From positions 1 to 5,061 of the forward strand of contig PWNY01000302.1 in the NCBI GenBank assembly GCA_003557805.1: a stretch of DNA of 5,061 nucleotides, in the 5' to 3' direction. The translations under genes were made by a program, and so were the position numbers. The notes beneath the pieces are model-generated. The model made no database searches, had not been told where the DNA came from, and worked only from the letters and a program-made list of their open reading frames with translations. Positions within the stretch are counted from its first letter, which is position 1. Every line of letters starts with the position of its first letter. The DNA comes from Bacteroidales bacterium. GTDB lineage: Bacteria > Bacteroidota > Bacteroidia > Bacteroidales > UBA7960. Positions 1 to 5,061 of this stretch are shown piece after piece.

Positions 1-411
1 ATAAACCTGGAGTTTGTTGATACTGACTTTCCGTTATTCCGCCTGGCAGATGTTTACCTGATGTATGCCGAAGCCGTTCTCAGGGGCGGAACAGGTGGTG
101 ACATGGCAACAGCAGTTGAATATGTCAACAGGGTTAGAGAGAGAGCCTTTGGCGACGACTCGGGTAATATCAGCAGCGGAGACCTTGACCTTGATTTCAT
201 CATTGATGAAAGAGGCAGGGAACTATACTGGGAGAGCCACAGAAGAACCGACCTTGTACGCTTTGGAATGTTTGCCGGGGACGCATATATCTGGTCATGG
301 AAGGGTGAGTCACGTGACGGTCTTGCAACAGACCCGAAGTTTAACATCTTCCCGCTTCCTGATGCTGATGTAAATGCCAACCCCAACCTTACGCAACATT
401 TAAACTATTAA
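1..411 (+). CDS. SusD/RagB-family outer-membrane nutrient-binding lipoprotein, C-terminal fragment
   Basis: This is the last 136 codons of a SusD-like protein; the reading frame is open at base 1, so the start lies outside the window. SusD proteins are surface lipoproteins that cap a SusC TonB-dependent transporter and help capture glycans or peptides. Seen directly: the family's C-terminal hallmarks FPLFRLADVYLMYAEAVLR (residues about 10-28 of the fragment), AVEYVNRVRERA, the helix DFIIDERGRELYWESHRRTDLVRFG, and the ending FPLPDADVNANPNLTQ. In most relatives the final words read NPNLTQNPGY; here they read NPNLTQHLNY, a small deviation. Tandem stops TAA TAA (409-414) end the gene. The next gene starts 25 bp later on the same strand, which indicates an operon. 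A susC gene would be expected just upstream, off the left edge. The ligand cannot be told from this fragment. Confidence 0.95.
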   Translation: MNLEFVDTDFPLFRLADVYLMYAEAVLRGGTGGDMATAVEYVNRVRERAFGDDSGNISSGDLDLDFIIDERGRELYWESHRRTDLVRFGMFAGDAYIWSWKGESRDGLATDPKFNIFPLPDADVNANPNLTQHLNY

Positions 412-436
412 TAACAGAAGACAAAAACACAGATAT

Positions 437-1522
437 ATGATGAAACAAGCAGCAATAATTCTAGCGACGATATTCGGTCTTGTCATCCTGCACTCCTGTG
501 AGGAAGACAAGGATGTCGTCCTTAACATGGACCATGCAACGGCCCCTGCATTTGTGTCTCCATCTGCGGGTGCATCCTTTACCCTCTCGGAAGAGCAGGA
601 GGGGGATGTCGTAATGACTATTGAATGGGAAGCGGCAGACTATGCAACAGAGGGCATGCCTCAAACAAGATACCTGCTGCAGGCAGACCTTGCAGCAAAC
701 AATTTTGAGGATGCCACAACCATCATTGACATTGCAGAAACCCGCGACAACTCCTTTGAGATGACAGGGGGGCGGTTGAACACCATTGCCATTACCCGTA
801 TGGGGATAGCCCCTTTCGAGACAGGAGAGATATCATTCAGGGTACTGGCATTCCTGACCAGGGCAAGTGAGCACACCTGGATGTATTCACAGCCTGTTAC
901 TATTTCGGTAACACCTTTCGAGCAGGTAATTGAAGCCGACATCCTTAATGTACCCGGCAGTTACCAGGGATGGAGCCCGGATAACGACAATACTGTTATA
1001 TACTCCCTTGCCATGGATGATGTGTACGAGGGATATATGTATTTCCCTGAGGATCAAACAGAGTTCAAGTATGCAATGGGTGACTGGGCCACCAACTGGG
1101 GAGACACCGGAGCCGACGGCACTCTTGAACCGGACGGAGCCAATATAGTTTCCGGGGATGCGGGTGTATACAAGCTTAATGTTGACCTGAACGAGCTCAC
1201 CCATGAATTCCTCCGGACCGAATGGTCAATGATAGGTGATGCCGGCTCCGCACTTGGAAACTGGGATACCGATATCCCAATGGAAGTTGACCTTGATCAT
1301 TACGATGATACCTGGAATACACGCCTGACAGCTGTTGTACAGCTGGGCCCGGGAGAGTTCAAGTTCAGGGCAAACGCCGACTGGGACCTTGACCTTGGTG
1401 TTGACACTGATGATGTGCTTTCTTATGGTGGTGCCAACATAGTTGTGGAAGAGGCTGGCACATACATGGTGGTTCTTGACCTGGGAGGCCCGCTTTACCG
1501 TTATGAACTGATACCACAGTAG
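437..1522 (+). CDS. SusE/SusF-like surface lipoprotein with two tandem carbohydrate-binding-like modules
   Basis: 361 aa. A lipoprotein signal peptide is visible: MMK, a hydrophobic stretch to residue 18, and lipobox LHSC with the acylated Cys at 21. The residues after it, EEDKD, are acidic and resemble the lipoprotein export signal that sends Bacteroidota lipoproteins to the outer face of the outer membrane. Residues about 30-160 form a SusE-type N-terminal region (TIEWEAADYAT, ISFRVLAF), probably an Ig-like fold. Two related modules follow, about 165-258 and 261-358. Each has Trp-rich segments, a GANIV word (235-239 and 332-336) and a closing G-x-Y strand; the second carries WSMIGDAG and GEFKFRANADWD, typical of SusE/SusF. 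By family knowledge these bind glycan at the cell surface; binding here is inferred. The gene follows susD by 25 bp. ATG 437 and ATG 440 are adjacent and equally possible starts; I see no Shine-Dalgarno sequence. Confidence 0.88.
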   Translation: MMKQAAIILATIFGLVILHSCEEDKDVVLNMDHATAPAFVSPSAGASFTLSEEQEGDVVMTIEWEAADYATEGMPQTRYLLQADLAANNFEDATTIIDIAETRDNSFEMTGGRLNTIAITRMGIAPFETGEISFRVLAFLTRASEHTWMYSQPVTISVTPFEQVIEADILNVPGSYQGWSPDNDNTVIYSLAMDDVYEGYMYFPEDQTEFKYAMGDWATNWGDTGADGTLEPDGANIVSGDAGVYKLNVDLNELTHEFLRTEWSMIGDAGSALGNWDTDIPMEVDLDHYDDTWNTRLTAVVQLGPGEFKFRANADWDLDLGVDTDDVLSYGGANIVVEEAGTYMVVLDLGGPLYRYELIPQ

Positions 1523-1578
1523 TGAGAAGTTAACCAGTTACTGTAAGTTTTCACTATCTGTAATCAGGCAGTCTACAG

Positions 1579-1611
1579 AAACAGGGATGCAGCAGCGTCC
1601 CTGTTTTTTTT
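1579..1611 (+). terminator. Rho-independent terminator of the susD-susE operon
   Basis: A 12 bp stem pairs 1579-1590 with 1595-1606. It contains one T-G wobble (1588/1597) and has a 4-base loop AGCA. An uninterrupted run of eight T covers 1604-1611. This is a textbook intrinsic terminator for plus-strand transcription from the SusE-like gene, about 57 bp after its stop. The T-run reaches into the stop codon of the convergent U32 gene (1610-1612). Read on the minus strand, the same hairpin is followed by a T-poor stretch with only short T runs, so it would be a weaker terminator in that direction. Confidence 0.88.
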
Positions 1612-2860
1612 AAAATCGCTCTTCAACCTCTACCACCCTGAACACCTTATCCCCCCTGCGTACAAGTTGCGGAATCTTTACCGAGCACTTTTCCCCCTTG
1701 GGTGCAGTTTCAACGGGGCGGTCATCCAGGCGTATCTCATCCGGGCAGTGCTGGACAACACCGGTTGTAGGGCCTGTTATCATTAACTCTTCCCCTTTGG
1801 AGAATACATTTGCCTCAACGCTTATTTCAGCAACTCCCAGTTTTGAGAAGTAGTTGGTGATCTTACCAACATACTCCTTGCGGCGGCTGGCCTGTGAACC
1901 ATACCTTGCAGACCACTCCCCCATCCTGCGACCGAGGTAGTAGCCGTCCCAGAACCCACGGTTAAAAACCCTGCGCAGTCTTGCGGTCCACTTTTCGACC
2001 CTCTCCCTGCTGTATGTCCCGTCAAGGAAGGCATTCACGGCTTCACGGTAACACTCGCTAACTGTCTTTACATAGTCAGCACTGCGCCCCCTGCCCTCTA
2101 TCTTGAATACCTTCACACCTGCATCCATGATCTTGTCTATAAAACCGATGGTACACAGGTCCTTTGGTGACATGATGTATTCATGATCGACCTCCAGCTC
2201 ATATCCCTCCTCCCTGTCTGTTACCAGGTAGGACCTCCTGCAAAGCTGAAGGCATTCGCCCCGGTTTGCAGAGTAATTCATATTGTCCAGGCTCAGGTAG
2301 CACTTACCGCTTATGGCCAAACAGAGTGCCCCGTGCACAAAGACCTCAAGCTTTACTCTCTCTCCCCCGGGACCCCTTATATCCTCCCTCTCTATACCGC
2401 GGGCAATGTTATAAACCTGTTCAAGACTCAGTTCACGGGCAAGGACCATAACATCACCATACCTGGAATAGAACCTTACAGCCTCAAGGTTAGTAATATT
2501 GCACTGGGTGCTTATATGCACCCTCATACCCTTGCTGCGGGCATACTCCATCACGGAGATATCCGATGCTATGATGGCAGATACCCCTGAGTTTAAAGCC
2601 TGGTCAACAAATGAGCGCATCTCACCGATCTCATCGTCATAAATAACCGTATTAAGTGTCAGGTAGCATTTTATACCGTTATCCCTGCATATTCCTGCAA
2701 TCCTGTCCAGATCTCCTAAAGTGAAGGTCCTTGAGGAACGGCTCCTCATATTGAGCTTTCCTGCACCGAAGTATACAGAATCAGCCCCACCCTGTATTGC
2801 TGCCATCAAAGACTCATAAGAGCCGGCAGGGGCCATTATCTCAACATCGCTTTTAGTCAT
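1610..2860 (-). CDS. trhP: U32-family protein, TrhP/YegQ-like tRNA U34 hydroxylase
   Basis: 416 aa, complete. The N-terminal barrel opens with EIMAPAGSYESLMAAIQGGADSVYFG (7-32). The U32 signature follows at 172-190 (EVFVHGALC, GKCYLS). The C-terminal part from about 329 (YVGKITNYFSKLGVAEI, then GPTTGVV at 363-369 and PKGEKCSVKIP at 387-397) matches the small C-terminal domain of the TrhP branch. Candidate iron-sulfur ligands are C180, C187, C203 and C236 (in SPKDLC); their spacing resembles that of the four cluster cysteines of UbiU, and C207 is extra. In E. coli, TrhP (YegQ, about 450 aa) makes 5-hydroxyuridine at wobble position 34 of certain tRNAs, using prephenate as oxygen donor. The old label 'peptidase U32' probably does not describe the activity. 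The length fits TrhP better than the larger RlhA (YdcP, about 650 aa). ATG at 2858-2860 is the start; no Shine-Dalgarno sequence is seen. It diverges from lipB. Confidence 0.88.
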   Translation of the reverse strand: MTKSDVEIMAPAGSYESLMAAIQGGADSVYFGAGKLNMRSRSSRTFTLGDLDRIAGICRDNGIKCYLTLNTVIYDDEIGEMRSFVDQALNSGVSAIIASDISVMEYARSKGMRVHISTQCNITNLEAVRFYSRYGDVMVLARELSLEQVYNIARGIEREDIRGPGGERVKLEVFVHGALCLAISGKCYLSLDNMNYSANRGECLQLCRRSYLVTDREEGYELEVDHEYIMSPKDLCTIGFIDKIMDAGVKVFKIEGRGRSADYVKTVSECYREAVNAFLDGTYSRERVEKWTARLRRVFNRGFWDGYYLGRRMGEWSARYGSQASRRKEYVGKITNYFSKLGVAEISVEANVFSKGEELMITGPTTGVVQHCPDEIRLDDRPVETAPKGEKCSVKIPQLVRRGDKVFRVVEVEERF

Positions 2861-2876
2861 CAGGCTAATTTTTTTA

Positions 2877-2884
2877 TAAAGATA
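2877..2884 (-). promoter_or_regulatory. Candidate -7 element for the U32 gene
   Basis: Read on the minus strand, this is TATCTTTA, one mismatch from the Bacteroidota -7 consensus TAnnTTTG. It lies 16 bases before the ATG at 2860, which would give a leader of roughly ten bases. I see no TTG at the usual -33 distance, so the call rests on one imperfect element plus position. Confidence 0.3.
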
Positions 2885-2925
2885 AGCGTTTTGAAAAAGA
2901 GATTTTTATTCAAAGAATTAAACAC

Positions 2926-2933
2926 TATTTTTG
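2926..2933 (+). promoter_or_regulatory. Candidate -7 promoter element for lipB
   Basis: TATTTTTG is an exact match to the Bacteroidota sigma-ABfr -7 consensus TAnnTTTG and is followed by C, as is common in this phylum. No TTG sits at the expected -33 position; the equivalent place is a T-rich run (2903-2907). Transcription would start around 2938-2940, only about 11-13 bases before the GTG at 2951 and downstream of the TTG at 2891. The element therefore supports the GTG as the true lipB start. Confidence 0.6.
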
Positions 2934-2950
2934 CCATAAATCAAGCCGCC

Positions 2951-3652
2951 GTGAAAAACAAGAATGTAAAATATGAAGACCTGGGCCTTATAGATTATAA
3001 ACAGGCCTGGGATTACCAGGAAAAGTTGTTTAATTCAATAGTTGAACAGAAGGTTATAAATCGCTCCGGGCAGGGCAGTGTAAAACCAACCGGCAACTAC
3101 CTGCTGTTTTGCGAACACCCCCACGTATACACCCTGGGAAAGAACGGTTCAGAGAACAACCTGCTGGTTAATATGCTGGAACTGCAGCAAAAAGAGGCAA
3201 CCTATTACAAGATAAACAGGGGCGGGGATATTACCTATCACGGGCCCGGGCAGATAGTGGGCTACCCCATACTGGACCTGGATAACTTCTCGCCAGATAT
3301 ACACAACTATGTTGCCAACCTGGAGGAAGCCATCATCAGAACCATAGATGAGTACGGCCTGAAGGGAGAGAGGTTAAAGGGTGCATCGGGAGTATGGCTG
3401 GATGCAGGTTCGCCCAGGGCGAGAAAGATATGCGCTATCGGCATACGCAGCAGCCGCTGGGTTACAATGCACGGTTTTGCATTCAATGTAAATACCGACC
3501 TCAGCTATTTTGACCTTATCAACCCCTGCGGGTTTACAGACAAGAAAGCCACCTCCATGCAGAAAGAGCTGGGCCGGGAGTTCAGCCTCGACAAGGTAAA
3601 GGAAAAGCTAAAAACCCACCTTGCATCACTAATAGGTATGAATATTGTCTGA
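2951..3652 (+). CDS. lipB: Octanoyl-[acyl carrier protein]:protein N-octanoyltransferase LipB
   Basis: 233 aa from the GTG at 2951. LipB moves an octanoyl group from acyl carrier protein to the lipoyl-domain lysine of 2-oxoacid dehydrogenases and the glycine cleavage H protein, in the cytoplasm; LipA then inserts sulfur. The family signature RGGDITYHGPGQIVGYP is at residues 90-106. EHPHVYTLG (55-63) lines the same active-site region. The catalytic pair is present: Lys159 in ARKICAIGI and Cys193 in INPCGF. The end is TGA 3650-3652. An in-frame TTG at 2891 would add 20 residues (ending IFAINQAA). I reject it because a good promoter element lies inside that stretch and because relatives usually begin just before the EDLGLIDYKQAWDYQE block. 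No lipA is visible beside it. The gene diverges from the U32 gene and is convergent with the next one. Confidence 0.95.
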   Translation: MKNKNVKYEDLGLIDYKQAWDYQEKLFNSIVEQKVINRSGQGSVKPTGNYLLFCEHPHVYTLGKNGSENNLLVNMLELQQKEATYYKINRGGDITYHGPGQIVGYPILDLDNFSPDIHNYVANLEEAIIRTIDEYGLKGERLKGASGVWLDAGSPRARKICAIGIRSSRWVTMHGFAFNVNTDLSYFDLINPCGFTDKKATSMQKELGREFSLDKVKEKLKTHLASLIGMNIV

Positions 3653-3667
3653 TTTAGGGTAAAGGCA

Positions 3668-3700
3668 AATAATATCTTTAGCCTTGCATAAAGAATTATT
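3668..3700. terminator. Imperfect AT-rich hairpin between convergent genes, possible weak terminator
   Basis: In the 49 bp gap between the lipB stop (3652) and the stop of the minus-strand gene (3702), 3668-3680 pairs with 3689-3700. The pairing is two 6 bp helices separated by one bulged A (3674), around the 8-base loop GCCTTGCA. All stem pairs are A-T. A competing 5 bp pairing AAGGC/GCCTT (3662-3666 with 3681-3685) also exists. No T-tract follows on the plus strand and only a short T-rich stretch follows on the minus strand, so the termination role is an inference from position. Confidence 0.35.
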
Positions 3701-3701
3701 G

Positions 3702-5061
3702 TCAGTTCTTCAGGTCAACATTGTATACCTTAAGGTTATCGATCATCCCGTTAAAATAACTGCCGCCCCGTTTGTGGCGTCCCAAAAGGTTGGTGAACCT
3801 GCCTGCGCCAACTCCAAGGCTGCGCAAAACTATATCCTGATTCTCCCCTATAAAGTCACCATCAATATACATACGGGCTCCATCCTTGCCAAAGTAAACC
3901 TCAAGGCCTGTCCACCGCTCCCGGTTTAGCTCACCGCTTGTTGATATTTTCTCTTTTGTACCGTTATTGTTGAATACCAGTGCAGCATTGCCATCTTCAT
4001 CACGGGGTGTAAAATAAATCTCCCTGTTTGCCCTGTTGCCAAAATAGAAAACCGGCTGACTTTCTTCACCCCCTTTCCATAAAACATCGACCAGCAGTGA
4101 CATCTCTACATGATCAGCAACATCCCCCTGGAGTTCAACGAACTGGTCATTTCCGTTCAGTGAAAGGACACTGCCCCTGTCCCGGACATTAATTATCTCA
4201 GCACCATTAACCAGGTAGCCCCAGGTAATACCAAAATCATCCCATGCCATATAGGGGTGATCCCTGTCAAAACGCATCTCCATGTAAAGGCCCGAGAAGT
4301 CCATGTCATCCTCACCCGGGTTTTTACCCGAACCCCAGCTCCAGGATAACCATCTGCCCTGGGTGATATCCTGCCCTTTGGCAAAATGGTGATCCATCAT
4401 GGCAGTTCCGGATGCATTATCACCATACTTGATCGCTATACCTTTCAGGGTGGTATGGCCGCTGTTGGTATTGCCACTCTCAAGCAGGGCGTGTTCTGCT
4501 ACCTTTGCATAGCCTGACAGTACAGAATTGTTATTAATACGGCCAAAATCACGTACCCTTGCGTAATCTTTCACTGAAGCACCACTCTCAACAACTGCAT
4601 GGCCGCTGACGATCGCCTTACCTGACACCGATGCATTTTCAACCACAGCATGATCCTCGATGCGTGCATAATCCAGTACTTCAGAGTTGCCAATCACAAA
4701 CGCACCGGGACCTACATAGGCAGTTTCTGAAACAGTGGCACGGTCATCAACGAATCCTCCCCCGTTCGGATGCGCCCCACCCGGGATCCCTGCAAATTTT
4801 TCCCTGTGGTATGCTGCCATCTTATCAAATGGCTTTGCCCCTTCGAACCTTACAATGTATGGAAATGGATCCTGGCTGCTTTCCCTGACATCACCTACCA
4901 TATCAATTGCCATAATGGTATCCGGTATGGCAACAACAGTAAAATAGAGTCTCTTTTCATCTGGCTCAAGGCTAAAGGAGAGGGATTCACCATTGCGTAT
5001 TATATCACTGTAGCGGGCCTTTCCCTCACTATCCACTGCAACCAGACCACCGTACCATGCA
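3702..5061 (-). CDS. Large probable secreted protein, C-terminal 453 aa: beta-helix hexapeptide repeats plus LamG-like domain (Svx/AvrXca-like)
   Basis: The frame is open at the right edge (upstream residues read AWYGGLVAV before DSEGKARYS), so this is a partial protein; the GTG at 5036 is an internal valine codon. Numbering from that codon: residues 1-70 form a beta-rich segment ending FPYIVRFEGAKPF. Residues about 95-200 are left-handed beta-helix hexads (DDRATV, VVENAS, VSGKAI, VVESGA, YAKVAE). Residues 205-285 form a Trp-rich linker with GRWLSWSWGSGKNPGEDDMDFSG and MAWDDFGITWGYLV. Residues about 286-440 form a LamG/concanavalin-like domain (SVLSLNGNDQFVEL, ARMYIDGDFIGEN, NGMIDNLKVYNV). 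From memory, this order matches the C-terminal part of Svx/AvrXca (DUF6055) proteins, which carry an N-terminal metallopeptidase-like domain; that part would be off the window. Secretion is inferred. No C-terminal type IX sorting domain is seen. No co-directional neighbour is visible. The stop is TGA at 3702-3704. Confidence 0.75.
   Translation of the reverse strand, partial: AWYGGLVAVDSEGKARYSDIIRNGESLSFSLEPDEKRLYFTVVAIPDTIMAIDMVGDVRESSQDPFPYIVRFEGAKPFDKMAAYHREKFAGIPGGAHPNGGGFVDDRATVSETAYVGPGAFVIGNSEVLDYARIEDHAVVENASVSGKAIVSGHAVVESGASVKDYARVRDFGRINNNSVLSGYAKVAEHALLESGNTNSGHTTLKGIAIKYGDNASGTAMMDHHFAKGQDITQGRWLSWSWGSGKNPGEDDMDFSGLYMEMRFDRDHPYMAWDDFGITWGYLVNGAEIINVRDRGSVLSLNGNDQFVELQGDVADHVEMSLLVDVLWKGGEESQPVFYFGNRANREIYFTPRDEDGNAALVFNNNGTKEKISTSGELNRERWTGLEVYFGKDGARMYIDGDFIGENQDIVLRSLGVGAGRFTNLLGRHKRGGSYFNGMIDNLKVYNVDLKN

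Noticed and set aside
181..196. Short direct repeat GACCTTGACCTT, echoed near 1383-1396
   Set aside because: It encodes Asp-Leu-Asp-Leu runs in two different proteins and has no array or palindromic structure; best explained by codon usage.
54..386. Open frame on the minus strand opposite the SusD fragment
   Set aside because: The plus-strand frame carries clear SusD motifs across the same bases; the minus frame has low-complexity Ser/Leu-rich content and no family features.
2183..2590. Long plus-strand open frame opposite the U32 gene
   Set aside because: It lies wholly inside a well-conserved U32 gene on the other strand, has no recognisable motif or promoter, and its protein looks like an antisense shadow.
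1610..2860. Collagenase/peptidase function for the U32 protein
   Set aside because: The U32 name is historical; the domain layout and cysteine set match the RNA-hydroxylase branch, and no classical protease catalytic site is seen.
4431..4770. Hexapeptide repeats suggesting a sugar or serine acetyltransferase
   Set aside because: The repeats sit between secreted-type domains, no acyltransferase catalytic motif is visible, and the C-terminal fold is LamG-like; a structural beta-helix is more likely.
1..5061. Search for tRNA/rRNA genes, CRISPR arrays, insertion sequences, integrases, or a novel defence or biosynthetic system
   Set aside because: Nearly all of the window is accounted for by five recognisable genes with short spacers; no repeat-spacer pattern, terminal inverted repeats, transposase motifs or clover-leaf sequence was seen by eye.

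Overview
The window looks like a chromosomal piece from a member of the Bacteroidota, probably a Bacteroidales/Marinilabiliales-type bacterium. Support comes from a SusD-family protein followed by a SusE/SusF-like lipoprotein, a TAnnTTTG-type -7 promoter element, start codons without clear Shine-Dalgarno sequences, and an acidic surface-export signature after the lipoprotein cysteine. Species cannot be assigned from this stretch.

Layout: (1) 1-411, plus strand: C-terminal end of a SusD/RagB outer-membrane glycan-binding lipoprotein whose N-terminus, and presumably its SusC partner, lie left of the window. (2) 437-1522, plus: SusE/SusF-like surface lipoprotein with two tandem C-terminal carbohydrate-binding-like modules, 25 bp downstream and almost certainly in the same operon. 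A strong intrinsic terminator at 1579-1611 closes the operon. (3) 1610-2860, minus: a U32-family protein of the TrhP (YegQ) tRNA-hydroxylation type, convergent with the glycan operon; its stop codon sits in the T-tract of that terminator. (4) 2951-3652, plus: lipB, octanoyltransferase of lipoate synthesis, divergent from the U32 gene across a short promoter region. (5) 3702-5061, minus, N-terminus off the right edge: a large, probably secreted protein with a beta-sandwich-like segment, a left-handed beta-helix of hexapeptide repeats, a conserved middle region and a C-terminal LamG-like domain, resembling the C-terminal part of Svx/AvrXca-type (DUF6055) proteins. It is convergent with lipB over a 49 bp gap holding an imperfect AT-rich hairpin.

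Functionally, genes 1-2 form the end of a polysaccharide or oligosaccharide capture system on the cell surface. Genes 3 and 4 are housekeeping (tRNA wobble modification; lipoylation of 2-oxoacid dehydrogenases and the glycine cleavage H protein). Gene 5 is an accessory extracellular protein and the least understood item here. I see no mobile element, CRISPR array, RNA gene or phage gene, and no convincing undescribed multi-gene system. The observations most worth checking are the architecture of the right-edge protein and the start-codon correction for lipB.
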